A DNA stretch of 64,000 nucleotides from positions 186,001 to 250,000 of the forward strand of contig NZ_AP024355.1 of assembly GCF_019704135.1 (NCBI RefSeq), in the 5' to 3' direction. Under the pieces are notes generated by a model. The model was not told the origin of the DNA and did no database searches. It worked only from the letters and a program-made list of their open reading frames with translations. The position numbers were made by a program, and so were the translations under genes. Shown here one piece after another: positions 44,201 to 52,108 of this stretch (positions are counted from its first letter, which is position 1; every line of letters starts with the position of its first letter). The DNA is from Desulfuromonas versatilis. Lineage in GTDB: Bacteria > Desulfobacterota > Desulfuromonadia > Desulfuromonadales > NIT-T3.

Positions 44201-44711
44201 CACGGTCTTCTCGGCTGGAGAAATAAGGTTCGGAAATAACTGGCAGGCCGCTGGTGACCGTCTCACGGAAGTATTCGCGAAAAGCGAAGTTTTTCCCGCG
44301 CTGATCCGGGGCGAATGGCGTCGCAGCAACCAGGTCCCCTTCGGGAGAGAACAGACAAAGCCCCCGGTCGAATAGCTCCCGCAGCCCGTAGAGGTCGTCG
44401 AGGAACTCCTGCACCCCCTCGGGGTCGCTGCCATCATGCTGAAAATGAGGGGCAGCCGCCACCAAGGCGGCCTGGGCCAACTCGAGTTTTTCGTCGATAC
44501 TTTCGGCCAGGGCGCTGACCAGGGAAAACTGCTGGTGATAGAGGTTCTGTTGCAGTTGCCGTTCGAAATTGTGGAACAGGAAGCTGGCGATGATTCCCGT
44601 CAAGGCGAGCACCAGCCCCGATGCCAGCAGGGCGATCTTGATCTTCAGACTGATGTCCGCCCAAAGCCGCTGCAGCTTTGCCGCAAGTTCATTCATGGCC
44701 AATTTTTTCAT
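41265..44711 (-). CDS. Membrane histidine kinase, dCache-HAMP-4xPAS, riboswitch-controlled
   Basis: The 1148-residue kinase has a first membrane helix (IALLASGLVLALTGIIASF), a periplasmic dCache-like sensor (about 46-300), a second helix (LLMITLPILAATLGLIHLLL), HAMP (about 326-385), four PAS domains (about 400-900) and HisKA/HATPase ([37 protein letters not shown]). The frame is open upstream to 44957, but that stretch is the riboswitch and terminator, so the ATG at 44711 (or 44696) is the start; neither has a good ribosome-binding site. The gene is probably controlled by a cyclic dinucleotide. Confidence 0.9.
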   Translation of the reverse strand: MKKLAMNELAAKLQRLWADISLKIKIALLASGLVLALTGIIASFLFHNFERQLQQNLYHQQFSLVSALAESIDEKLELAQAALVAAAPHFQHDGSDPEGVQEFLDDLYGLRELFDRGLCLFSPEGDLVAATPFAPDQRGKNFAFREYFRETVTSGLPVISEPYFSSREDRAPSIILTAPIHNKEGKLIAVMGGAMDLLGKSFLAQIATVKIGLSGYVYVYNTDRTIIVHPDPSRILQQDVPPGVNPLFDRALEGFEGTGETINSLGLRTLSSFKRLKKTNWIMAANFPVDEAYAFITQARTAVWQGLLMITLPILAATLGLIHLLLRRLQSLTRHVQRLPQKQGPEKQLPIGGKDEIGILAQAFNAFVNEQGRYQQTLVEAKEEAEKERARSEAVIAGIGDGLNIIDRDFKILYQNQVTRDLIGDRIGEDCYQAIHQRKEPCPGCAIAGTFRDGRIHIQEHITEIGGKTIWVEITASPIRDSDGKIVGGVEIVRDVTARKTAEERLRKSEHLLSETQRIAGIGSFDLDLKTFEQTWSEELYRIHQLPPGTPVTYETIFAFNPPEDRSRIDQAVREAIEETGEYEFEHTIIRPDGTTRIMQAIGRVIYDEAGAPLRLIGTCQDITERRQAEEQLRILSEAVKQSPVCIVITDPQARIQYVNPRVTELTGYRPEEVIGDTPSLVASGNTPREVYQQLWQTLGRKESWRGEFQNRKKNGELYWEQALIAPILDAAGKITHYIAIKEDVTERKQSEERIRMLSLAVEQSPALVMITDTGGLIQYLNPRYEQVTGYAAEELVGRNAAELGDQDPLDRENMWLALSAGEEWQGEFRNKKKSGEVFYEAAAISPVKNPAGTTTHFVKVAEDITESRALAQQLRHVQKMEAIGQLAGGIAHDFNNLLTAIIGYASIQQFKAAEGSSLKSDLAGIIAAANRGTRLTKDLLAFSRKRNPDLELPRPDALDLNDIIERGCELLKRLIGEDIELVVELSPEKLPVRADRHNLEQVLLNLGTNARDAMPQGGRLCLQSQKVHLDQQFVARHGYGIPGDYAQLSVSDSGCGMSRETVERIFEPFFTTKEVNKGTGLGLSIIYGIVKQHKGFITCGSQPGQGTTFRILLPLNRGSRLEQELSSLESPTWELEPVQEAEKDYRI

Positions 44712-44734
44712 AGGGTTTGAGGTGTTTTGCTGGC

Positions 44735-44780
44735 CAAAAAACTGAAAAGCGCCCATCTCCGGGTCAAAGAGATGGACGCT
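44735..44780 (-). terminator. Riboswitch-linked intrinsic terminator
   Basis: On the minus strand AGCGTCCATCTC and GAGATGGGCGCT form a 12-bp stem with one U-G pair and a 9-nt loop, followed by TTTTCAGTTTTTT. It lies between the GEMM aptamer and the kinase ATG, the layout of a transcription-termination switch. Confidence 0.85.
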
Positions 44781-44807
44781 TGATGCCCGGCTTTGCGCGC
44801 AGGCAGC

Positions 44808-44918
44808 GTATCCCCATTCTTCGGCAACCCGGCTGTCCATGCGCCGTTGGTGCGGTGGCTCAGGACCCGTGGCTTTGCGTCGCCAGATCTCTCTGGGTTT
44901 GCGATTATCGGCAACAGG
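44808..44918 (-). ncRNA. GEMM-I cyclic dinucleotide riboswitch
   Basis: The minus strand shows GCAAACCC, a stem capped by a GAGA (GNRA) tetraloop, GACGCAAAGCCA, a variable P3-like arm (GGGTCCTGAGCCACC to GGAC) and AGCCGGGTTGCCG, which together are the conserved core of GEMM-I aptamers. Family knowledge: the class binds c-di-GMP, and an A at the key contact position switches it to cGAMP. By my alignment to Vc2 the base equivalent to G20 (just before GCAAACC) is C here. The P1 stem is not clear to me. Confidence 0.85.
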
Positions 44919-45027
44919 GCGAGTTCGGTGATTGGGCTGACCGAACAGGCGTGTCAATAAAGTGACCGTATGGCCTTTTCTATGTGTCTATCTTTCAGAA
45001 AACATGCCATTTGTGATGGTTGGCCGG

Positions 45028-48000
45028 TCAATTTTCAGTGTTCGCTGCATCTTTTCCGTTGATGCCGGAGCCGAGTATCCTGTTGACCAGGGAAATCAGC
45101 TTTTCTGGGCTGAAGGGCTTCTGGATGAAAAACTGCTCCCCGTTGCTCCGGGGAAGATTCTCCCCGTGAAACTCCCCATAGCCGGACATGAAGAGCACCT
45201 TCAGCCCCGGATCCCGTTCCTTCAACCGGGCCGCCAGCTGGGCGCCGCTCATGGTGGGCATGACCATGTCGGTGATCAGCAGGTCCACCCGCCTCGGCTG
45301 AAAAATTTTCAAAGCCTGATCCGGGGTGTCGGCCTTTTGCACCGCGAACCCGTACTCCTCGAGCATCCTCGAAACGATGTTGAGCACCTCCACTTCATCT
45401 TCCACCACCAGGATGTTCTTTCGGGACCCGGGGGGCTCGGGGGCGGGGTCGTCCCGCTGGAGCGTCTCCGGGGACTCGGTCCGGGGCAGAAACACCTTGA
45501 AGGTGGACCCTTGCCCCGGGGCACTTTCCACCAGGATGTAGCCGCCGCTTTGCTTGAGGATGCCGTAGACCGTGGCCAATCCCAGGCCGGTGCCTCGTCC
45601 CTGCTCCTTGGTGGTGTAAAAGGGTTCGAAGATGTGGCACTGCTCTTCCTCGGACATGCCTTTGCCGGTGTCGCCCACGGCAATCATGACGTAGCTTCCG
45701 GGGCTCAGGCCGGGATGCCGGGCCGCGCAGGATTCATCGAACTCTTTGTTCAGGGTTTTGACAGTGATTTTCCCCAGGTCCTCGATGGCATCCCGGGCAT
45801 TGACCACCAGGTTGATCAGGATCTGCTCGATCTGGCCCGGGTCGGCCTTGATGCAGCCGGTCTGCTCGGGCAGCGACCAGATCAGTTCGATGTCTTCGCG
45901 GATCAGCCGCTGGAGGATCTTTTCCAGACCCCGGATGAGGTTGTTGACATCGATCACCTGGGGCTCGAGGACCTGGCGCCGGCTGAAGGCGAGCAGCTGC
46001 CGGGTCAGGTCCGCGGCGCGCTGCCCGGCCTGCTTGATCAGCCGGGCATCGTTTTTGAACGGCTCCTCGTCGGTCATTTTGCGGACCATCAGGTCGCTGT
46101 AGCCGTTGATGACCGAAAGCAGGTTGTTGAAGTCGTGGGCGATCCCCCCCGCCAGGCGCCCGACGGCTTCGAATTTCTGCGCGGTGCGCAGGTGTTCAAC
46201 GGCCCGGTGGCGGGCCAGTTCGGCGCGGGCGCTCTGCAGGGCCAGGGCGGCGGTGCGGGCGAACAGTTCCACCTCAGCCTGTTCCCGGGCGGTAAAGCCC
46301 CCCGGGCGGTTGGCCATGGCCAGGATTCCGAGAGTCTCCTCGCCCACCCGCAGCGGTACGCTTAGAAAAGATTCGATGGGCGGGTGACCTGCGGGCATGG
46401 CCGGACTGGAGGTCTGCCCCTCGATAGAGGTGTTTTCCATCACGGGTTTTTCCATGGCGGTGGCGGAGAACATCAGGCAGGTGCAGGGGGGGACCGCGGC
46501 GAAGCCCCGGTGCTGGATGGTCGTTTCGACCTTTTCAACAAAACAGTTGATCTTTTCATCGGCGCGGTCCGCTGCCACAATGGCCAGGATCCGCGCCATG
46601 TCGCCGTCTTCCAGGTCAAGCAGCATCCCCAGGCGCGCCCCGGTGATTCCGATGCAGCGCTGGAGCAGTTCCTGGGCCATGTTGTTGATGTTGCCGGTCT
46701 GCAAGAAAGCCAGGGTCGCCGCGCTGATGGCCTCCGAAAGGTCGTGGCTGCGCTGTTCGTTTTCCAGCGCCAGCCGCTCCTCGGTGAAATCCAGGCAGGT
46801 GCCGATGAATCCGCTGTATGCCCCGTTGAGATCTTCAAAGGGCTGACCCAGCGCCAGGATCCAGCGGTAGACCCCATCGCGGCGGCGCAGACGGCATTCC
46901 ATTTTGAACGGTTGCCGGTTGCGCAGGGCGTCCCGGTAGGTCTGCAGGCATTGCCGGCGCTGGTCGGGATGGATCCCCTCCATCCAGCCGAACCCCTGCT
47001 CTTCTTCCCGGCCGCGGCCGGTGAAGCTGAACCAGGCCGGGTTGAAATAATTGACCCTCCCCTCACTGTCGGCCCGCCAGATCATGGTCGGAAATTTTTC
47101 GAAAATGGACAGGTAGAAGTCCCTTGATCGCACCAGCTCCCGTTCTGCGGTGAGCCTCTCCAGTTCGGCGGCGGCCCGGGCGCCGAAGATCTGCAGCAGG
47201 GCCGTGGCGGCAGCGACTTCCTCGATGGGGCGCGAGTGCATCACGGCGATCTGTCCCCGCACCCGGCCTGCCGAATCGATCAGCGGGACTCCGATATAGC
47301 TTTCCACCTCCCATTCCTTGAGCAACTGGATATCGGGGAATTGTTCCCGGACCCCCTCCGGATACACGCACTGTTTGCCCCGGACCGGTTTTTCGCAGGG
47401 GGTTCCCGCCCAGGGGACGGAGAAATTTTCGCCAATCCGGCCTTTGGAACAGACTGCGACCGTGTTCACCCGCCCCGGGGCCTGCTCGTCGAGGACCCCG
47501 ATGATGGCGCGATCGACATGCAGGGTGCGGGCGATGTACTGGGCCAGGGTCTGGAAAAAGTCTTCGCCGTCAACCCTGATGCCCCTGGCGAGGTTGGCCA
47601 GCAGTTCGTTCTCGCGTCTGCGGGCAGTGATGTCGGTGAAGGTGATCGCGAATTGCCCTTTTTGCGGGCTGTACGCCAGCACTTCAAAGTGCTTGTCGAG
47701 GGCTGGCGAATAGTTTTCGAAGCGCCGGGTCTGGCCGGTCAGGGCCACCTCGCCGAGCTGTTCGAGCCAACTTGCCTCGGCGCCGGGGAGGATTTCCCGG
47801 ATCCGCCTGCCGATGACCTGCTCCCGGGGGAAGCCGGTGATCCGTTCAAAGGAGGGGTTGATTTCGAGGAACCGGCAGTCGCAGGGCCTGCCGTCGGCAT
47901 CCAGAATGATTTCGTTCAGCGCAAACCCGGCGAGCATGGTGTCGAACAGGGTCCGGTAGCGGTGCTCGCTTTCGCGCAGGGAGTCTTCCACCTCCTGGCG

Positions 48001-48621
48001 CCTGACGATTTCGGCCTTGAGCTCGGCGGTTCGCTGCTCGATGAGGGTTTCCAGGTTTTCGTTGCTCCGCCTCAGTTCGTCCCGGACCCGGGTCAATTCG
48101 ACCTTCTGCTGGTAGGTGTGTTCGTAGGTGGACAGCAGCAGGTCGAGGATCTGCAGCCGGTCGGAGGTCACGAAATGGTTTTTCCCGGCGAAAAACACGT
48201 TGATGCCCATCTCCGACCGGGCGTTTTTCCGCAGTTCCTGATTGGCGACCACCTGCTGGATCTTGTACAGGAGAAATTTCTCCTCGATCGGCTTTATTAA
48301 AAAGTTGTTGGCACCGCATTCGAGTCCCAGGATGACGTCCGATGGGTCCTGCAGTTGGGTCAGCAGAATGAGCGGTACATTTTTCAACCGCTCGTCGCCG
48401 CGGATGGCCCTGCAGAGGCCATAGCCGTCCATCTCCGGCATGAGAATGTCGCTCAGCACGAGCCAGTTGGTGCTCCTGTTCTCCTGCAGGACCACCAGGG
48501 CCTCCCGGCCGTTGCCGGCCAGGGAAACCGTATAGCCGTTGCTGACGAGGATCTGCTTCAATTGCTCAGCCTGGGTCGGGCTGTCTTCGACGATGAGGAT
48601 TTCAACTTCCCTGTTTTGCAT
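45028..48621 (-). CDS. Hybrid histidine kinase REC-PAS-GAF-PAS-GAF-HK-REC
   Basis: The 1197-residue protein has REC (1-125, Asp in [14 protein letters not shown]), coiled coil, PAS (about 225-345), GAF (about 355-500), PAS (505-625), GAF (640-800), HisKA ([14 protein letters not shown]), HATPase ([26 protein letters not shown]) and a C-terminal REC (Asp in [13 protein letters not shown]). No membrane segment is seen. Its first 220 residues closely match the GGDEF-EAL protein upstream, sharing [11 protein letters not shown] and [14 protein letters not shown]. It may be the second output of the chemosensory CheA. Confidence 0.92.
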   Translation of the reverse strand: MQNREVEILIVEDSPTQAEQLKQILVSNGYTVSLAGNGREALVVLQENRSTNWLVLSDILMPEMDGYGLCRAIRGDERLKNVPLILLTQLQDPSDVILGLECGANNFLIKPIEEKFLLYKIQQVVANQELRKNARSEMGINVFFAGKNHFVTSDRLQILDLLLSTYEHTYQQKVELTRVRDELRRSNENLETLIEQRTAELKAEIVRRQEVEDSLRESEHRYRTLFDTMLAGFALNEIILDADGRPCDCRFLEINPSFERITGFPREQVIGRRIREILPGAEASWLEQLGEVALTGQTRRFENYSPALDKHFEVLAYSPQKGQFAITFTDITARRRENELLANLARGIRVDGEDFFQTLAQYIARTLHVDRAIIGVLDEQAPGRVNTVAVCSKGRIGENFSVPWAGTPCEKPVRGKQCVYPEGVREQFPDIQLLKEWEVESYIGVPLIDSAGRVRGQIAVMHSRPIEEVAAATALLQIFGARAAAELERLTAERELVRSRDFYLSIFEKFPTMIWRADSEGRVNYFNPAWFSFTGRGREEEQGFGWMEGIHPDQRRQCLQTYRDALRNRQPFKMECRLRRRDGVYRWILALGQPFEDLNGAYSGFIGTCLDFTEERLALENEQRSHDLSEAISAATLAFLQTGNINNMAQELLQRCIGITGARLGMLLDLEDGDMARILAIVAADRADEKINCFVEKVETTIQHRGFAAVPPCTCLMFSATAMEKPVMENTSIEGQTSSPAMPAGHPPIESFLSVPLRVGEETLGILAMANRPGGFTAREQAEVELFARTAALALQSARAELARHRAVEHLRTAQKFEAVGRLAGGIAHDFNNLLSVINGYSDLMVRKMTDEEPFKNDARLIKQAGQRAADLTRQLLAFSRRQVLEPQVIDVNNLIRGLEKILQRLIREDIELIWSLPEQTGCIKADPGQIEQILINLVVNARDAIEDLGKITVKTLNKEFDESCAARHPGLSPGSYVMIAVGDTGKGMSEEEQCHIFEPFYTTKEQGRGTGLGLATVYGILKQSGGYILVESAPGQGSTFKVFLPRTESPETLQRDDPAPEPPGSRKNILVVEDEVEVLNIVSRMLEEYGFAVQKADTPDQALKIFQPRRVDLLITDMVMPTMSGAQLAARLKERDPGLKVLFMSGYGEFHGENLPRSNGEQFFIQKPFSPEKLISLVNRILGSGINGKDAANTEN

Positions 48622-48647
48622 GCTTTTGTCCTTCTTGCCGGCTGCCG

Positions 48648-51002
48648 TTAGCCTATCGCCTGGTTCTTTACCTGGTTGCGGATGAAAGCGAGGAAATTGT
48701 CCGCGGGAAGCGGGCGGCTGAAATAGTACCCCTGGATCTCGTCGGCCTGGTGGTCGCCGAGAAAGCTGAGCTGCTCCCGGGTTTCCACCCCTTCGCAGAC
48801 CACCTTGAGCTTCAGGTTGTGAGCCAGGTCGATCACGGTTTTCACCAGGGCGGCGTCGTCGCTGTCGGTGGTGATATCCATGACAAAGGAGCGGTCCACC
48901 TTGATGCGATCCAGGGGAAACTTCTTGAGGTAGCTCAGGGATGAGTAGCCGGTGCCGAAATCATCGATGGCCAGGGATACGCCGAGCCGCTTCAGCTCCC
49001 GGAACATGGCGATGGTTTCCTCGGCGTTCTTCATGGCGGAGCTTTCGGTCAGCTCCAGCTCGAGCAGGCCGGGGTCGAGCCCGGTCTGCTCGAGCACAGC
49101 TGCCACCATGTCGACCAGGTCCGGATTGACCAGCTGGCGGCCGGAGACGTTGACCGCGACCTTCATGGCAGGCAGTCCTGCCTGCCGCCAGGCCTCCGCC
49201 TGGGCGCAGGCGGTGCGCAGCACCCATTCGCCGATGGCCGAGATGATCCCGCTCTGCTCGGCCAGAGGGATGAAGCGGGCCGGCGCAACGCGTCCCAGCT
49301 CCGGGTGCTGCCAGCGCACCAGGGCCTCCATCCCGATGACCCGGCGGCTGGCCATCTCCACCTGGGGCTGGTATTCGAGAAACAGCTCCCGCTTGTTCAG
49401 GGCGCGGCGCAGGCTGGATTCGAGGGCCAGCCTCTCCACGGCCTCCAGGTTCATCTCCCGCGAGAAGAACCGGTAAGTGTTCCCCCCGTCGAATTTGGCC
49501 CGGTTCAGCGCGGTATCGGCGTTTTTCAGCAAGGTTTCGGGCAACTCGCCGTCGTCGGGGCTCATGGCGATGCCCAGGCTGGCGGTAATGAAGATTTCCG
49601 TGCCGTCGAGCTCCAGGGGCGTGGAGAGGGTCTGGAGGATCTTGTGGGCGATATAGATGACGTCCTCCACCTGGTCGATATCGGAGAGCAGCAGGATGAA
49701 CTCGTCCCCTCCAGGACGGGCCAGAGTATCGCCGGCGCGCAGCAGATGCTCCAGCCGCTCCGCCACCGCCTTCAGCAACCGGTCGCCGGCCGGGTGACCG
49801 AGGGAGTCGGTGACTTTCTGGAACTGGTCCAGGTCGATAAACATCAGCCCCAGCACCCCCCCGGAGCGCCTGGACTCCGCAAGGGCAACCCGCAACCGGT
49901 CGTTGAGCAGGTTGCGGTTGGGCAGCCCGGTAAGGTGATCATAATTGGTCAGGTAGGCCAGCTGATTCTCCAGACGCCGGAAATCCGTGACATCCTTGAT
50001 GTTCTCCACGATGCCGAGGATATTCCCCTGGGGGTCGGGGAGCGGGGCCGCGGTGGCGATGACCGGAATTTTCCGCCCCTTGCGGGACTGTTTGAGGGTT
50101 TCGCGGTGGACGTGCTTTTCCTTGTTCATGACCCGGGCCAGGGCACACTGTGCGGTATGGCATTCCGCGGAAGGAAACACTTCGAAACACTTTTTCCCGA
50201 GCATCTCGCTTTGGGCGAAGCCCGCCAGGTGGGCCATTTCGTCATTGATCCGCTGCACCTGGTAGTCCCGGTTAATGACCCACATGCCGTCGGCGGCGCA
50301 GTTGAAAATCTGGTCCAGCTCCGTATAGGCGTTGTGCGCCTGGACCTGGGCCTTTTCCCGCTCTTGGATTTCCGCCTGAAGCGCGGCGGTCCGCTGCTCG
50401 ACCTGAAGTTCGAGACGCTCGTTGAAGGATTTCAGCTGATCACGGGCCTGCAGCAGCTCGAGGTTCTGCTGGTAGGCGGTCTCATAGGTGGAGAGCAGCA
50501 GATCGAGAATCTGCAGGCGGTCCGCGGTGATGAGGTAGTTTTTCTCCCGGAAATGGACCTTGATGTAGTTCTCGACCTGGATTCTGGAGCGAAGCTGGAT
50601 ATTTGAAACGAGCTGGCTGATGCGATAGAGGAGTTGCTGGTCATCGTAGGGCTTGATGAGAAAATTGTTGGCCCCGCACTCCAGGCTTTTGATGATGTCT
50701 GTCGGGTCATGCAGGGTGGTCAGCAGAATGATCGGGATGGTCATTAAATCTGGGTCGCGGCGCATCTGCCGGCAGAGTTCGTAGCCGTCCATCTCCGGCA
50801 TGAGGATATCGCTGATGACCATCTGCGGCCGGGCCTGCTGCATGGCGAGCAGGGCCTCCTTGCCGTTGCCCGCCCTGCGCACCTCGAAGCCGTTGCTTTC
50901 CAGCACGTGGCTGAGTTGGGCGGCTTGGGTGGGACTGTCCTCCACAATCAGCAGATGACCGGTTTTCCCGGTCACGAAGTTGTCCTCTCCCTGGAGGTTC
51001 AT
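48648..51002 (-). CDS. REC-PAS-GGDEF-EAL c-di-GMP enzyme (WspR-like position)
   Basis: The 784-residue protein has REC (10-130, Asp in [14 protein letters not shown]), coiled coil, PAS (about 235-345), GGDEF (355-515) with intact ARPGGDEFILLL and RAGD as inhibitory RxxD, and EAL (530-780) with MEALVRW, ELTES, DDFGTGYSS and CEGVE. Both catalytic sites look intact, so it could make and degrade c-di-GMP. AAGGAG stands 8 nt before the ATG. Its place after CheB is where wspR stands in Wsp systems, but WspR itself lacks PAS and EAL. Confidence 0.93.
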   Translation of the reverse strand: MNLQGEDNFVTGKTGHLLIVEDSPTQAAQLSHVLESNGFEVRRAGNGKEALLAMQQARPQMVISDILMPEMDGYELCRQMRRDPDLMTIPIILLTTLHDPTDIIKSLECGANNFLIKPYDDQQLLYRISQLVSNIQLRSRIQVENYIKVHFREKNYLITADRLQILDLLLSTYETAYQQNLELLQARDQLKSFNERLELQVEQRTAALQAEIQEREKAQVQAHNAYTELDQIFNCAADGMWVINRDYQVQRINDEMAHLAGFAQSEMLGKKCFEVFPSAECHTAQCALARVMNKEKHVHRETLKQSRKGRKIPVIATAAPLPDPQGNILGIVENIKDVTDFRRLENQLAYLTNYDHLTGLPNRNLLNDRLRVALAESRRSGGVLGLMFIDLDQFQKVTDSLGHPAGDRLLKAVAERLEHLLRAGDTLARPGGDEFILLLSDIDQVEDVIYIAHKILQTLSTPLELDGTEIFITASLGIAMSPDDGELPETLLKNADTALNRAKFDGGNTYRFFSREMNLEAVERLALESSLRRALNKRELFLEYQPQVEMASRRVIGMEALVRWQHPELGRVAPARFIPLAEQSGIISAIGEWVLRTACAQAEAWRQAGLPAMKVAVNVSGRQLVNPDLVDMVAAVLEQTGLDPGLLELELTESSAMKNAEETIAMFRELKRLGVSLAIDDFGTGYSSLSYLKKFPLDRIKVDRSFVMDITTDSDDAALVKTVIDLAHNLKLKVVCEGVETREQLSFLGDHQADEIQGYYFSRPLPADNFLAFIRNQVKNQAIG

Positions 51003-51030
51003 GGAAACAACTCCTTCTCTTTCGATTCGT

Positions 51031-52071
51031 TCAACGACTTCGAGCAAGCAGGTCGGTCAGCATCCCCGCAATGGCCTGCGGTGATAAACGGTAGCGGGCC
51101 GCCTGGATCGCGGCGGCGGCCTTGGGCATGCCGTAGACCACCGAACTTTCCTCGTCCTGGGCGATGGTGAGCGCCCCGGCATCGCGCATCATCAGCAGCC
51201 CCTCGGCACCATCGCTGCCCATGCCGGTGAGCAGAATTCCCACCGAATTATCCCGGTAAGTTTCGGCGACCGAGCGAAACAGCCAGGAGATGGAGGGGCA
51301 CTGGGCATTTTCCAGCGGCCCCCCGAGCAAGTGTGCTTTTCCCCCGGGGGCAACGACCAGGTGGCGATTTTCCGGGGCGACATAGGCCCTGCCCGGCAGC
51401 AGGTCTTCCCCGTGCCTGGCGATCTGCACCGGGACCCTCGAGGAATGGTTGAGCCATTCCACAAACCCGTCGAGAAATCCCTCGCTGATATGCTGAACAA
51501 CCACCAGCGGAGCTGGAAACCCGGCGGGAAGGCGCGACAAAATGGTCTTAAGCACCGCCGGGCCTCCGGTGGAGGCGCCGATGGCTACCAGGTCGACCTT
51601 CCCCGGGCTGGCCGGGTTCGGCAACGCTTGTCGAGCTTCTGGCTGGTGCTTTCGCGGCCATCTTCTGACCACCCGGAGCTCGGCCAGGGTTTTCACCAGG
51701 TGCAGGAACTGGGCAGCGGCAGCCTCGAAGTTCGGGTTTCCCGGGCCCGGCGGCCTGCCGGTGATGGCCTGGGCGCCTACTTCCAGCAGGTCGAAGGAGC
51801 GCTCCACCTCCTTGGGGTCATTGCTGCCGGTCACGATGAGCACCGGGGTGGGGCAGGTTTCCATGAGGCGGCGGGTTGCCTCGAGCCCGTTCATATTGGG
51901 CATGTTGATGTCCATGGTGACCAGGTCGGCCCGGCGGTTCTGCAATGCCTTCAGGGCCTCCACTCCGTCGCCGGCCACCCCGATCACCTCGATGCCCGGG
52001 TCGGAATCCAGGATGTGTTTCAACAGGACCTGGACGGTCGGAGAATCCTCTACGATCAGGACTTTGATCAA
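51031..52071 (-). CDS. cheB: Chemotaxis methylesterase CheB
   Basis: The 346-residue protein has REC (1-120, Asp in VTMDINMPNMNGLEA) and a methylesterase domain with the catalytic Ser in GASTGGPAVL, His in VVQHISEGF and Asp in GMGSDGAEG. When phosphorylated by CheA it would demethylate or deamidate the receptor encoded two genes upstream. Spacing to its neighbours is 28 and 37 nt, fitting one operon. Confidence 0.95.
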   Translation of the reverse strand: MIKVLIVEDSPTVQVLLKHILDSDPGIEVIGVAGDGVEALKALQNRRADLVTMDINMPNMNGLEATRRLMETCPTPVLIVTGSNDPKEVERSFDLLEVGAQAITGRPPGPGNPNFEAAAAQFLHLVKTLAELRVVRRWPRKHQPEARQALPNPASPGKVDLVAIGASTGGPAVLKTILSRLPAGFPAPLVVVQHISEGFLDGFVEWLNHSSRVPVQIARHGEDLLPGRAYVAPENRHLVVAPGGKAHLLGGPLENAQCPSISWLFRSVAETYRDNSVGILLTGMGSDGAEGLLMMRDAGALTIAQDEESSVVYGMPKAAAAIQAARYRLSPQAIAGMLTDLLARSR

Positions 52072-52108
52072 ATGATAACTCCTTGAATTTATTCATTTTG
52101 TCTGTGCT

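Noticed and set aside
42033-44375. Very long plus-strand frame (780 codons) opposite the multi-PAS kinase
   Set aside because: Shadow of a clear gene in GC-rich sequence; residue content is typical of antisense reading.
44785-44805. Second GEMM core (GCGCAAAGCCGG)
   Set aside because: The phrase resembles GACGCAAAGCC but lacks the other conserved segments and lies between the aptamer and its terminator.
44711-44957. N-terminal extension of the multi-PAS kinase
   Set aside because: The frame is open, but the region is the GEMM aptamer and a terminator, and the residues lack domain character.
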